This document shows, in pieces, positions 34,551 to 44,330 of a stretch of DNA of 64,000 nucleotides (its first letter is position 1; every line of letters starts with the position of its first letter). This stretch comes from Bacillota bacterium. GTDB lineage: Bacteria > Bacillota > Clostridia > Lachnospirales > Lachnospiraceae. The notes beneath the pieces were generated by a model that was not told the origin of the DNA, did not search any database, and saw nothing but the letters and a program-made list of their open reading frames with translations. Location of the stretch: the NCBI GenBank assembly GCA_023411215.1, contig JAEYOY010000010.1:14088-78087 (forward strand), given 5' to 3'. A program made the position numbers and the translations under genes.

Positions 34551-36725
34551 ATGAATTATGCCATTGAACCTACATCAACAAATCTTTTGATAATTGTGAC
34601 GGTAATGATTATCATTAACTTACTTTTATATAAGATTAAATTTAATTTTGATTATTTGATTTATGCAAATGTATTCTTGCTTTTTATTGCATTAATAGAA
34701 CCATCACCATCGGACCTTTTATCTATATCTCTTCTAATATTCTGCATTAAGGAGAAGAAATTTACCTATCAAAAGTATAGTAAAATGAGAGTCGTAATCT
34801 GGTTCATGTTATCCTATATAGCTGTAATATCCTTGTCTCTTCTGAATATTAATGATTATTATGTGGGTTTACGCTTTTATGGAATTACATTATATTTAAT
34901 GGTGTATAGCTTACTCATCTTTTTCTATACAGACAAAAATAATTATATTAATATCATACGAATTTATATTATATCGAGTACTGTGGCTGCTTGCTTAGGT
35001 ATCATCGGATATATGGGCTTTTTTGCGGATTATCTCTTATTTGATGCGTATAGAGTCAAATCTTTATTTAAAGATCCTAATGTCTTCGGCGCTTATTTAT
35101 ACCCGGCGATTATTCTGCTGATTGGAGATTATAGGTCTCAGACATTATTTCCGAAGGGAAATAAAATACTAGAAAAAATAAAACTATTTAAATATGTAAG
35201 TTATAGTGCTTTACGCAATACAATTCTGATTACTATTAATATCATAGGGGTTATCATCTCTTATTCCAGGGGTGCCTGGGTTTCGTTAGCGACCGGAATC
35301 CTGCTACTGATGTTAATAAATATAAAACGAATTGATTATAAAAAAATACTACTTTATCTTGGCATTATAATATCAATAGGTTTGGTATTATGGTATAGAT
35401 TTTTTAGCTTTGCCACAAAGGATTTTTTTCTAGAACGCTTAAGTATCAGGGCATATGATTCGGATCGATTTGCAGTACAGCTGATTGGTTTTACTAAGGC
35501 TCTGGATCATGTCTTTGGATATGGACCGGGACAGTATGAACATGTCTTAACTGGAATAATAGGAGAAGAATATTCAGCGCATAGCTTATATGCCAGAGCT
35601 ATTCTGGAAAATGGCATATTTGGCTTTTTATTACTGATTATTGTTTTGGGATTTGTGATTATAAAATTGTTTCGAGCTCGCAAAACCGAAAATCTTCCAT
35701 ATGTAAATTCTGCCTACCTTTCAATATTAATCTCTTTACTAATTAATAGCCTGGTAATTGATACTCTTCATTGGAGACATCTGTGGCTCTTTTACGGATT
35801 ATGTATATCCTATTTAAGTGATTATCAAAAAGCTCATAATCGCAGTTGGAAAGAGGATATTAATCTGCTTAAAGCTTATTTATGTAATGCAAAGATTGCT
35901 TTGAAAGCTGTAATATATGTTCTGATTAGGAATCTGTTAGCAGTGATTGGATTATTATTACATTCTGATAAGAAGAATGGTCAGGAAATTATTATTTTAA
36001 TGTATCATAGGGTAAATGACCAAGTAAATCAGGCAATAGCGGTGAAAGAGAAGAGATTTCACTGGCAGATGGAATATCTTACGAAAAAGGGTTATGTAGT
36101 CATCTCAATGGATGAAGCTTATCAAAAGATAAAAGATAAAAACATTGATAAAAAATATATTGTACTTACCTTTGATGATGGATATGAAGATTTATATGAG
36201 ACTGCTTATCCTGTCTTGAAGAAATACAATTATCCTGCCATTCTATATCTGGTTCCGGGATATATCGAAGCGGACAAAGGTTTTGACTGGGATCAAGATC
36301 CCAGTCAAGGTAAATTACTGAACTGGGAACAGATTAAGAAATTAGAGGAAGAATCCTTAATTAAGTTTGGTTCACATACCTTAAATCACTTCGATATCAA
36401 TCTCTTGGATACTACAACTCTTAGAAATGAATTGGAAGAATCAAAGAAAATACTGGAAGAAAAATTAGAAACCAAAATAATTCATTTTGCCTATCCGAAA
36501 GGAATCTATGATGTAAGTACTGAGAAAATATTGAGTGAATTCTATGAAACCGGAGTTTTGATCTATAAGGGTGTAACAATTAATAACCAAATAGAGCCGG
36601 AGGATTATTTCAGACTAAAGCGTATGCCTATTTACCGAAGTGATGGAAAGTTTATGTTTATGGCCAGATTAAAGGGTTGGATCTGGCTTGAGGAGATTAT
36701 AAGAAAAAAACTCAGAGCTTATTGA
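34551..36725 (+). CDS. O-antigen ligase/polymerase-like membrane protein fused to a CE4 deacetylase
   Basis: A 724-residue fusion. Residues 1 to about 440 form a multi-helix membrane domain of the Wzy/WaaL (O-antigen ligase) kind, with the typical extracytoplasmic SYSRGAWVSL segment and a GYGPGQYEH motif before the AHSLYARAILENG loop. Residues from about 475 to the end form a NodB domain: MYHRV, TFDDGYEDL, GSHTLNH and FAYPKG. Wzy polymerizes lipid-linked repeats; a fused deacetylase would act on the same glycan. ATG at 34551 is preferred because GAGGTG lies at 34541; the TTG at 34539 is the alternative. It leads the surface-polysaccharide cluster. Confidence 0.82.
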   Translation: MNYAIEPTSTNLLIIVTVMIIINLLLYKIKFNFDYLIYANVFLLFIALIEPSPSDLLSISLLIFCIKEKKFTYQKYSKMRVVIWFMLSYIAVISLSLLNINDYYVGLRFYGITLYLMVYSLLIFFYTDKNNYINIIRIYIISSTVAACLGIIGYMGFFADYLLFDAYRVKSLFKDPNVFGAYLYPAIILLIGDYRSQTLFPKGNKILEKIKLFKYVSYSALRNTILITINIIGVIISYSRGAWVSLATGILLLMLINIKRIDYKKILLYLGIIISIGLVLWYRFFSFATKDFFLERLSIRAYDSDRFAVQLIGFTKALDHVFGYGPGQYEHVLTGIIGEEYSAHSLYARAILENGIFGFLLLIIVLGFVIIKLFRARKTENLPYVNSAYLSILISLLINSLVIDTLHWRHLWLFYGLCISYLSDYQKAHNRSWKEDINLLKAYLCNAKIALKAVIYVLIRNLLAVIGLLLHSDKKNGQEIIILMYHRVNDQVNQAIAVKEKRFHWQMEYLTKKGYVVISMDEAYQKIKDKNIDKKYIVLTFDDGYEDLYETAYPVLKKYNYPAILYLVPGYIEADKGFDWDQDPSQGKLLNWEQIKKLEEESLIKFGSHTLNHFDINLLDTTTLRNELEESKKILEEKLETKIIHFAYPKGIYDVSTEKILSEFYETGVLIYKGVTINNQIEPEDYFRLKRMPIYRSDGKFMFMARLKGWIWLEEIIRKKLRAY

Positions 36726-36732
36726 AACAATG

Positions 36733-36784
36733 AAAAGAGAAAGTTATATGCAGCGGTTTTACAGCATATAATTTTCTCTTTTTT
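36733..36784 (+). terminator. Terminator after the Wzy-CE4 fusion
   Basis: A 19-bp stem with one G-U pair, AAAAGAGAAA-rich left arm and TTTTCTCTTTT right arm followed by more T. It separates the fusion gene from the glycosyltransferases, although leakage or a new promoter must serve the latter. Confidence 0.85.
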
Positions 36785-36849
36785 GAACTTTTTCGTTATT
36801 ATAACATAATCTGTTATATATCGGTGTTTTATAAGTGTGGTGACATAAA

Positions 36850-37956
36850 TTGAATAAACTAAGAATATTACAGATAATCACGAAAGCAGACTGGGCTGGT
36901 GCACAAAGGGTAGTCTATGAGTTATGCAAATATATACAGGAAAATTATAGGAACGAGATAGAGCTTGAGGTAGCAGTTGGTGACAATGGGATTCTGGTAG
37001 AAAAGCTAAGAAAAATGGGTATAAAAGTTCATATACTCGATAGATTAAAGCATGATATCAATCCGATTGTTGATTATAAAGGCTATAAAGAAATAAAGAG
37101 TATTATTACCAAAGGTAAATACGATGTAGTACATTGCCATTCTACGAAAGCCGGAATTCTTGGCAGACTTGCAGCTTATGAATCAAAGGTTAAAAAGATT
37201 CTGTACACGGTGCATGGTTTCTGGCCTATTCTTCAATATCATGGCTTGATGAGAAAAGCTGCTGTTATGATAGAAAGAGTGTTGGAAAAGCGAACAACGG
37301 ATATGGTTTTTATATCAAAAAATGATATCCGGATTGCGAAGCAGTTCAAGCTTTATCACAAGGAAAAAACAAGTTTGATCTATAACTCCATAACAATACC
37401 GGATGTGATAAAGGGTACTTTAATATCAGAGTTGCATCTGAATGAAGAGGTAAGAATTATAGGGAATGTATCCCGAGTGAATGAGGTCAAAAATCCGACA
37501 CGTTTCATTGAAATCGCCAAAGAATACTATCAACTATATCCAAAGGAAAATACCGTATTTGTTTGGATCGGTGATGGTCCATTGATGGATCAGGTCACTC
37601 TTTTGGTAAAAGAATATGGACTAACGAATCAGGTGTTCTTTATCGGTTTTCGAGATCATGCCGAACGTTACATGGTGGATTTTAATTTACTTCTTATGAC
37701 TTCGATCATGGAAGGAATTCCGATCACCATCCTGGAAGCAAAGGAATTGAAAATACCGGTTCTGTCAACCGATGTCGGAGGTATCCGTGAAATAGTAGGA
37801 GAGAAAAATGTTTTTGAGCAAAACCAGATGAATCGAGATATAGCATTAAAATTAAATGAGGTTCCTGCTCCAATCCGTTTTACTAATCGAGCTATGGGTG
37901 AGAAATATGTAAAGCTATATTTAGCAGATAAAGAAGGACTCAATATATGGAAGTAA
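36850..37956 (+). CDS. Glycosyltransferase family 4 (GT-B)
   Basis: A 368-residue GT4-like enzyme. The N-terminal domain starts with ITKADWAGAQRVVYELCKY, and the donor-binding half has GNVSRVNEVKNPTRFIE, IGDGP and the nucleotide-sugar motif TSIMEGIPITILEAKELKIPVL. It adds a sugar to the lipid-linked repeat unit on the cytoplasmic face. The start is TTG at 36850. The last 10 bases overlap the GT2 gene, so the two are translationally coupled. Confidence 0.9.
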   Translation: MNKLRILQIITKADWAGAQRVVYELCKYIQENYRNEIELEVAVGDNGILVEKLRKMGIKVHILDRLKHDINPIVDYKGYKEIKSIITKGKYDVVHCHSTKAGILGRLAAYESKVKKILYTVHGFWPILQYHGLMRKAAVMIERVLEKRTTDMVFISKNDIRIAKQFKLYHKEKTSLIYNSITIPDVIKGTLISELHLNEEVRIIGNVSRVNEVKNPTRFIEIAKEYYQLYPKENTVFVWIGDGPLMDQVTLLVKEYGLTNQVFFIGFRDHAERYMVDFNLLLMTSIMEGIPITILEAKELKIPVLSTDVGGIREIVGEKNVFEQNQMNRDIALKLNEVPAPIRFTNRAMGEKYVKLYLADKEGLNIWK

Positions 37957-38918
37957 AATTATCTGTTATCATACCAACTAAAAATAGACAGGTTATTCTA
38001 AAGAATATTCTTTCTTCCTTTATTTCACAAGAGATTTCATATCCGGTTGAATTTATTATTATCGATCAGACAGAGATATCAATGATGGAGAAGGAGCTTA
38101 ATGTACTTAATGAAATTGCAGCTCATGTAGCAGAGAAAACCTTTGTAGTATATTATCATCTACCTGACTTATCAGGCCTAACCCAGGCTAGAAATTTCGG
38201 AATTGAAAAAGCATCGGGGTGTTTTGTGCTTTTTTTAGATGATGATATTATCTTACTTCCAGGCTTTATAAAGGGAGTTATGGAAGGCTTTAAGAGAGGT
38301 TTTAACGGTGTATCCGGGGTGTTGTTTGAAAATGTTGCAGATGAAGGGTGGATGAAAGAACTATATACGAATCTATTCTTTCGTGGTTATTTGAAGGATA
38401 AACGAAGAAGGATTTACAGAAAATTCCATAAATACGGAATCTACACTAAGACAAATGTATTAAGTGGAGGTATAGCGGCTTATACGAAAGAGCTATTGGC
38501 AAATAATAAATTCGATGAGAATTTAATACGATATGCATTAGGTGAAGATAAAGAGTATTCAATGAGGGTTAGTTATCAAGGGGCAAAATTGGCGATATGC
38601 ACCCGTGCAATTGCATACCATATGAAGCACCCGGTTGGAAAGCCTAATCTTTTCAATCGATATGAGGGAAAGACAGCCTTGATAAAATATTTACAATACA
38701 AGTTTTCAGGATTAATGAAGCGAAGGCTAATCATATCCACGATCTGGGCATTGATTGGTACCATTATGGATGCATTCATCAATTCTATAATAAAAAAGAC
38801 AGTTGAACCTGTAAAAGGTGCTATATCCGGTCTGAAAAAGGCAAGTAAAAAGTTCGAGAATCTTGAGTTTATTAATAAGATAGAGCAATCACAGTTCGGC
38901 AAAAGTAGAATATCTTAA
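37947..38918 (+). CDS. Glycosyltransferase family 2 (GT-A)
   Basis: A 323-residue GT2-like enzyme: nucleotide-binding LSVIIPTKNRQ, the DxD-type FLDDDIILLPGF, a downstream ALGEDKEYSMRV segment with the catalytic base, and a C-terminal amphipathic tail that may contact the membrane. It starts inside the end of the GT4 gene. Together with the GT4 and the initiating transferase it would build at least a trisaccharide repeat; the sugars are unknown. Confidence 0.9.
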   Translation: MEVKLSVIIPTKNRQVILKNILSSFISQEISYPVEFIIIDQTEISMMEKELNVLNEIAAHVAEKTFVVYYHLPDLSGLTQARNFGIEKASGCFVLFLDDDIILLPGFIKGVMEGFKRGFNGVSGVLFENVADEGWMKELYTNLFFRGYLKDKRRRIYRKFHKYGIYTKTNVLSGGIAAYTKELLANNKFDENLIRYALGEDKEYSMRVSYQGAKLAICTRAIAYHMKHPVGKPNLFNRYEGKTALIKYLQYKFSGLMKRRLIISTIWALIGTIMDAFINSIIKKTVEPVKGAISGLKKASKKFENLEFINKIEQSQFGKSRIS

Positions 38919-38953
38919 ATTTCAAAGAGAATGGCCGGAAATGAGGAAGCAAA

Positions 38954-40411
38954 GTGAAAGATCAGGCAATTTTGAATAAGGTTAGAAATGCTACCCTTTG
39001 GTCCACGGTTACTCAATTAGCCACAAAGCTTTTTTCTCCGCTCAGTAATATCATATTAGCTAGACTTTTATCCCCTGAAACCTTTGGAATTGTAGCAACC
39101 GTAATGATTATTATAAGCTTTACTGATATATTCATTGACTCAGGCTTTCCCAAATACCTAATACAGCATGAATTTCATAATTTAGCGGAGGAAAAAGTAT
39201 ATGCTAATGTAGCATTCTGGACAAATCTTGGGGTAGCGTTTTTTTTATGGTTTATCATTATTATATTTCAGCATCCGATTGCAACCATAGTCGGTAATTC
39301 CAGCTTGGACTATGTGATAGCAATTGCGTGTATACAGTTACCTATCAATGCATTATCGAGCGTTCAAAGTGCTTTATTTACCAGAAGCTTTCAATACAAG
39401 GACATCTTTATAATCAGGGTAATATCAGCCATTATCCCATTTATAGTAACAATTCCTTTAGCCTACCTAGGTTTGAGACACTGGTCTATTATCATCGGGT
39501 CAACTAGTGGTATCATTTTTAGTACCGCTTTACTTACGATCAAATCGGATTGGAGACCTTTCTTATTTTATCGGATGAGTATTCTAAAAGAAATGTTATC
39601 CTTCAGCTCCTGGTCAATTTTAGAAGGTTTTTTTATATGGCTTACAACCTGGGTCGATATTATTGTGATCGGAAATGTATTCAGTGACTATTATCTTGGG
39701 CTTTATATGACCTCATATAATATGGTAAATGCATTGATGTCGTTGATAACGAGTGCAATAGCACCGGTACTCTTTGCTGCCTTATCTAGAATGCAAAATG
39801 ATAAGATACTATTCTATTTTACCTTCTTAAAATATCAAAGGATGATCGCTTATTTCCTGCTTCCCATCGGCATTGGCATCTTTTTATATCGGGATATCGC
39901 TACTAATATAATCCTGGGGAAGAATTGGATGGAGGCAAGTAATATTATAGGAATCTTTGCATTAACTACAGCAATAAAAATATCTCTTGTAAATCTTAAC
40001 AGTGAGGCACTAAAGGCGATCGGACAACCGAAATTATCTCTTGTTTTGCAGGTACTGGACTTAGGAATCATAGTTCCTGTCTGTATGATGAGCAAAGAAT
40101 ACGGATTTTGGTCATTGGTATATGCCAGATCCTTTGCCAGACTTGATTTAATCATCCCCGGTCTGATACTAGTCAGTATCATCTTAAAATATAGAATTTG
40201 GATACTAATAAAAAACATATCCTTACCATTTTTATGTACCATTGTAATGTCATTATTAGCAATAGTGCTTAGACAGTTATATGCAAGTATAAGCGGGCAG
40301 CTTATTTCTATAGCAATCTGTGCATTACTCTATCTTTTGATGATAATTCTATGTGATAAAAGTGTTTTATACCAATTTTATGTATTTTATAATAAAAGAA
40401 GATATAAATAG
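38954..40411 (+). CDS. Wzx-type oligosaccharide flippase (MOP superfamily)
   Basis: A 485-residue membrane protein with about twelve to fourteen helices and the MOP/Wzx features LSPETFGIVATVMI and a DSGFPKYLIQ segment near the N-terminus. It flips lipid-linked glycan repeats across the membrane to the Wzy-like domain. The start is GTG at 38954 with GAGGAAG upstream. It follows the GT2 gene by 35 bp. It resembles WzxC, including the long hydrophobic C-terminal half. Confidence 0.88.
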   Translation: MKDQAILNKVRNATLWSTVTQLATKLFSPLSNIILARLLSPETFGIVATVMIIISFTDIFIDSGFPKYLIQHEFHNLAEEKVYANVAFWTNLGVAFFLWFIIIIFQHPIATIVGNSSLDYVIAIACIQLPINALSSVQSALFTRSFQYKDIFIIRVISAIIPFIVTIPLAYLGLRHWSIIIGSTSGIIFSTALLTIKSDWRPFLFYRMSILKEMLSFSSWSILEGFFIWLTTWVDIIVIGNVFSDYYLGLYMTSYNMVNALMSLITSAIAPVLFAALSRMQNDKILFYFTFLKYQRMIAYFLLPIGIGIFLYRDIATNIILGKNWMEASNIIGIFALTTAIKISLVNLNSEALKAIGQPKLSLVLQVLDLGIIVPVCMMSKEYGFWSLVYARSFARLDLIIPGLILVSIILKYRIWILIKNISLPFLCTIVMSLLAIVLRQLYASISGQLISIAICALLYLLMIILCDKSVLYQFYVFYNKRRYK

Positions 40412-40554
40412 TCTATCTTTTTTCCGAAAACACACTAAAGACTAATTTTGTGACATATTTCGCCATATTATCATATTCTATATTAGATATATTGTATTGA
40501 GATAACAACTCAATTCACTATATCATGACAATAAATCGATAAATGGTGAATATG

Positions 40555-41163
40555 ATGAAAAAAGCTGACAGAAATTATTCCATTATTGTATATGAAGCAT
40601 ATAAGAGGGGCTTCGATATAATTTTCTGTCTTATCGCTCTTTTTTTTGCAATACCAATCATAATCGTTTTTTGTATCGCTATTATGATAGAGTCCCCCGG
40701 AGGTTGCTTCTACTCACAGAAGAGAATGGGGAAAAATATGAGATGCTTTACTATATATAAATTAAGGTCCATGTATATAGATTCAGAAAAAAATGGTGCG
40801 GTATGGGCAGAAAAAGAAGATCCGAGAATTACGAAGGTGGGAAGAATAATACGGAAAGCAAGAATAGATGAGCTCCCACAGCTTATTAACATATTAAAGA
40901 ATGATATGAGTCTTGTCGGACCAAGGCCGGAAAGGCCTGAATTTGTAGAGAAATTCAGGAAAGAAATTCCGAATTATAATAAGCGATTTAAGGTCAAAAG
41001 CGGCCTCACAGGGTTGGCACAGGTAGTGGGAGGTTATGAACTAACACCACAGGAGAAATTAGAAAAGGACATTTACTATATAGAAAATCAGTCCTTATGG
41101 TTGGACTTGATTATAATCTTAAAAACAGTAGTCGTAGTTTTGACAGGAAAAGGGGCAAGATGA
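40555..41163 (+). CDS. Undecaprenyl-phosphate sugar-1-phosphate transferase (initiating glycosyltransferase)
   Basis: A 202-residue bacterial sugar transferase (PF02397): one N-terminal helix (about 12-34), the SPGGCFYSQKRMGKN segment, then YKLRSM, an RITKVGRIIRKARIDELPQL helix and SLVGPRPERPEFVEKF. It transfers a sugar phosphate to undecaprenyl phosphate and so starts the repeat unit. The frame is open from ATG at 40543, but GGTGA at 40545-40549 fits the ATG at 40555 better. The 140-bp gap before it includes an imperfect stem ATTGAG/CTCAAT (40496-40514). Confidence 0.9.
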   Translation: MKKADRNYSIIVYEAYKRGFDIIFCLIALFFAIPIIIVFCIAIMIESPGGCFYSQKRMGKNMRCFTIYKLRSMYIDSEKNGAVWAEKEDPRITKVGRIIRKARIDELPQLINILKNDMSLVGPRPERPEFVEKFRKEIPNYNKRFKVKSGLTGLAQVVGGYELTPQEKLEKDIYYIENQSLWLDLIIILKTVVVVLTGKGAR

Positions 41164-41201
41164 TTTCTTGTTACTTTTCCTGTCATGTTCATTCATGACA
41201 A

Positions 41202-41233
41202 TAGAATGTTCGCGAAGTGTACTTTCTATCGTT
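41202..41233. repeat. Short intergenic repeat (family R2, copy a)
   Basis: This 32-bp segment is similar to 45645-45676 (24 of 32 aligned columns by hand, one gap). It sits within an imperfect stem formed by TGTCATG- and CATGACA-type arms. Confidence 0.3.
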
Positions 41234-41318
41234 CATGACAAGTAAATTGATTTATCAATACATCTTGTATAAGTATAAAACCGATTAACCATCCGGCAAA
41301 TAAGGGAGGTGCTTCGTC

Positions 41319-43187
41319 ATGATGCATAAGACAGAAAATAATTATCCGGTGGGTTCAAAAATACCTGAAATAAAAGTGATTAATTGTATGGAAGAATTAG
41401 CCGGTCATAAAGAGGAGTGGAAGAAAATACTCACAGATAATAGGAATAGTAATCCCTTTCTTGAATTTGACTGGATTGAAAACTGGTGGAATTTTTTTGG
41501 AAAAGGACATAGCCTATTTGTACTTGTTATGCAAATGCAAGACAGAATCGTTGGATTTTGCCCATTTATGATTATGCATCATCTATTTTTTCAGGAGATA
41601 GCATTCATCGGGTATCCGGATGCCAGCTATATGGATTTTATTCTTGCCGGTGAAAATAGAGATCGGAGTATTGAGGCATCCTTGGATTATATCCAGAAAT
41701 TGAGAGGCAGCTTCATTCTTCATCTACACGGTATACACGAGGAAGCTTACTCTGACAAAGTGCTAATAAATTATTTTAATCAAAACAAAGGTGGTTTCTT
41801 TGTAAGGAGCTTTGAAGACCCGTTTATTCCGATTGATAGAGATTTTACATCTTATTTAAAGAAACGCTCTAAGTATAGCTCCATTAAGACCTTAATAAGA
41901 AGCAGGATTAAACTGGAAAGCGTCGCAAATGTAACATATAAGCAGTTGAGCGATTCAGAGTTTGATGACATCATTCATTTATATGAAAAGAAATGGAAGA
42001 AAAAATATGATGCCAGCAACTTTTTAAAAAGAAATCATCAAGATTTCTTTCGGACAATCGCTGATGATACGATCATGTCTTTTAGGGTAATGGCTTATGG
42101 GTTAAAGCTCGGAAACCGACTAATTGCGTTCATCTATGGCTTTCTATGCAATGGAACATATTATCTTTACCGTATTTCTCACGATAATGATTTCTCTGTA
42201 TATGGTCCCGGTAAAATTATTCTTATGAAATTAATTGAAGACTGCTTTCAGAATAACATACTGGTTGTTGACCTTGGGCTAGGATATGCTAGGTATAAAT
42301 CTGAATGGACGGATGAAAAGAAAATCATCCACGAATACATGGCACCATTCGCATCTGGATATTCCCGATTATTTTTTTATAAGTATTTGGTAAGAAAAAA
42401 AGCAATTGATAAGCTTAAAAAAATGAGATTTTATGATACTTTGAAGGCATCTTTACTTGGCATAGGTCATTGCTTATACACAGGTGTTTATTATAGAGAA
42501 ATAATCAATAACTTAATAAAATTTAAAAATGATGCAGTAAAATATAAGTTAATAGCTTTTCTTAAAAAAACAGCGAACAACCTATTTTTATATGAAGAGT
42601 ACATGATATATGAAAAGGCATTTGATAACCCAGGGAATGATACCGGAATAAATAATCAATGTTCTACGGATACGAGTAATAAAGTTAACATGGATTTTAT
42701 GGATATCGAATCGAATAGGAAAGATAATAACATAATCAATGAGGCTAACTTAAATGATCTCGATTTATTGTGCGAAATAATGACCGAGAAGCCGGTCGAG
42801 ATTGTTCAGCACTTCTACAAAAAACAAAGATGTTTTCTGGTGGAGGAAGGGTGTAATAGAAAAAAATGCATTTGGATTAATTATAATGAGATAGAAATAT
42901 CGGATATTAACAATCACATCGAACTATCAGAAAGCAGCCTATATATTGATATGACTGAGGTTACTGTTAAGGAAGCTTCTATGAATAATCTCCTACAAAT
43001 CATTAACAGTATTATAAATATTATTTATGATGAAAAATATACAAATTTATTTATCGGTATAAAAGATAGGAAGGGATCACTGAAAACAATAATGATCAGT
43101 ATTGGTTTTAAGCCTGCCCTACAAATAATACATAGGAAAATCTTATTTAAATCATACGTAAAAACACAAAAAAACAGACTAAGCTAA
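41319..43187 (+). CDS. CelD/FemAB-type acyltransferase with a second GNAT-like C-terminal domain
   Basis: A 622-residue protein. Residues about 20-360 form a CelD/BcsL-type GNAT fold (NPFLEFDWIENWWNFF, GFCPFMI, then a second half with IHLYEKKWKKKYDASNF and LGLGYARYKSEWTDEKK). Residues about 450-622 are poorly conserved but end in a GNAT-like strand-helix pattern (YTNLFIGIKDRKGSLKTIMI then SIGFKP). CelD-type proteins acetylate or attach groups to polysaccharides or their precursors. It ends the polysaccharide cluster. The start at 41319 follows GGGAGG. The second domain's role is unknown. Confidence 0.78.
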   Translation: MMHKTENNYPVGSKIPEIKVINCMEELAGHKEEWKKILTDNRNSNPFLEFDWIENWWNFFGKGHSLFVLVMQMQDRIVGFCPFMIMHHLFFQEIAFIGYPDASYMDFILAGENRDRSIEASLDYIQKLRGSFILHLHGIHEEAYSDKVLINYFNQNKGGFFVRSFEDPFIPIDRDFTSYLKKRSKYSSIKTLIRSRIKLESVANVTYKQLSDSEFDDIIHLYEKKWKKKYDASNFLKRNHQDFFRTIADDTIMSFRVMAYGLKLGNRLIAFIYGFLCNGTYYLYRISHDNDFSVYGPGKIILMKLIEDCFQNNILVVDLGLGYARYKSEWTDEKKIIHEYMAPFASGYSRLFFYKYLVRKKAIDKLKKMRFYDTLKASLLGIGHCLYTGVYYREIINNLIKFKNDAVKYKLIAFLKKTANNLFLYEEYMIYEKAFDNPGNDTGINNQCSTDTSNKVNMDFMDIESNRKDNNIINEANLNDLDLLCEIMTEKPVEIVQHFYKKQRCFLVEEGCNRKKCIWINYNEIEISDINNHIELSESSLYIDMTEVTVKEASMNNLLQIINSIINIIYDEKYTNLFIGIKDRKGSLKTIMISIGFKPALQIIHRKILFKSYVKTQKNRLS

Positions 43188-43255
43188 TCCGCAAAATTAA
43201 TAATTAATAGTGCACCAGTCATGGGTTGATATGTCGTATAAGGCCGATTTGTTAA

Positions 43256-43285
43256 TTGTATCATTCTTAGTGTTAAGAATATAAT
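43256..43285 (+). promoter_or_regulatory. Promoter of the encapsulin operon
   Basis: TTGTAT at 43256-43261 and TATAAT at 43280-43285 with an 18-bp spacer, about 55 bp upstream of the encapsulin start. Confidence 0.5.
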
Positions 43286-43302
43286 GTAAAGAATGCTATG
43301 AT

Positions 43303-43325
43303 ATTGTTTCATTTTGTGAAACAAT
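43303..43325 (+). promoter_or_regulatory. Operator-like palindrome in the encapsulin leader
   Basis: ATTGTTTCA and TGAAACAAT flank a 5-bp centre, giving a 9-5-9 perfect inverted repeat just after the promoter's expected start point and before the AGAGGTG ribosome site. It fits either a repressor operator or an RNA hairpin. Confidence 0.5.
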
Positions 43326-43340
43326 GAAAGAGGTGTAAAA

Positions 43341-44330
43341 ATGGATCTTTCAGATAATGTTATGAGCAATTATAATCTGGATCCAAATGTTGCGAGAAAT
43401 TTATCGCATAGTACGATTACTGCCCCTACAATGGAGGCAATCACTCCAAGATGGTTTCTTACCTTTCTTCCCTGGGTGTCTGTTGAAGCAGGTGTTTACC
43501 GGGTAAATCAGGTTAAAAGAAGAAACGATGATTCTACAATGGAATTGATGGAGAATCCGGAAATATTGCCGAGGGTAATCGCAGATAACTTGAGAGAACG
43601 TGAATTACCGGATACCTTTACCGATTATGAGGGAGTACCTAGAGAATATACCTTAAGTGTTATAAAGACGCTTCTGAAAATGAACACTCACATTACTGAT
43701 ATCTTCAATTCACCCCTGGATCAAAAAGAGCAGGAAATGAGACTTACCATTGAAGCCATGAAGGAAAGACAGGAATGGGAGCTGATAAATAATGAGAATT
43801 ATGGACTTCTCCATTCTGTATCACCTCGTATGAAAGTCAGATCCAGATATGGGATACCGATGCCTGATGATATGGATGAACTTTTGTCCAGAATATGGAA
43901 AAAGCCTTCTTTCTTTGTGGCACATCCGAGAGCGATTGCCGCATTCGGTAGGGAATGTACCCGCAGAGGTGTTCCTCCTGTAACAATGAACATCTTTGGT
44001 ACACCTTTTATGACCTGGAGGGGAGTCCCGATACTACCCTGTGATAAGTTATTAATCGATGGAAAATCATGTAATATGTCGTCATCCGGTAAAACCAATA
44101 TCCTGTTGATGAGAGTAGGAGAGAGAGAGCAAGGAGTCATTGGCTTACATCAACCTGGAATACCGGATGAAGGAATCATCCCCAGCTTATCTATAAAATA
44201 CGCAGGAATTGATAATAGGGGAATTGCTACATATATCTTATCGTTATATTTTGGAACCGCTGTTTTGTCCGATGATTCGTTAGGTATGCTAGAAAATGTA
44301 GAGGTAGGATACTATTATGATTACACATAA
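43341..44330 (+). CDS. Family 2A encapsulin shell protein (SrpI-like)
   Basis: A 329-residue protein that matches the family 2A encapsulin pattern: ITPRWFLTFLPWVSVEAGVY near the N-terminus, a YRVNQVKRR arm, ERQEWELINNENYGLL in the middle, and SFFVAHPRAIAAFGRECTRR followed by GVPP. These proteins have the HK97 phage capsid fold and assemble into protein shells in the cytoplasm. The cyclic-nucleotide-binding domain of family 2B is absent, which supports 2A. The known cargo of 2A shells is a cysteine desulfurase, and exactly such a gene overlaps the stop by 14 bp. The start is ATG at 43341. Confidence 0.92.
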   Translation: MDLSDNVMSNYNLDPNVARNLSHSTITAPTMEAITPRWFLTFLPWVSVEAGVYRVNQVKRRNDDSTMELMENPEILPRVIADNLRERELPDTFTDYEGVPREYTLSVIKTLLKMNTHITDIFNSPLDQKEQEMRLTIEAMKERQEWELINNENYGLLHSVSPRMKVRSRYGIPMPDDMDELLSRIWKKPSFFVAHPRAIAAFGRECTRRGVPPVTMNIFGTPFMTWRGVPILPCDKLLIDGKSCNMSSSGKTNILLMRVGEREQGVIGLHQPGIPDEGIIPSLSIKYAGIDNRGIATYILSLYFGTAVLSDDSLGMLENVEVGYYYDYT

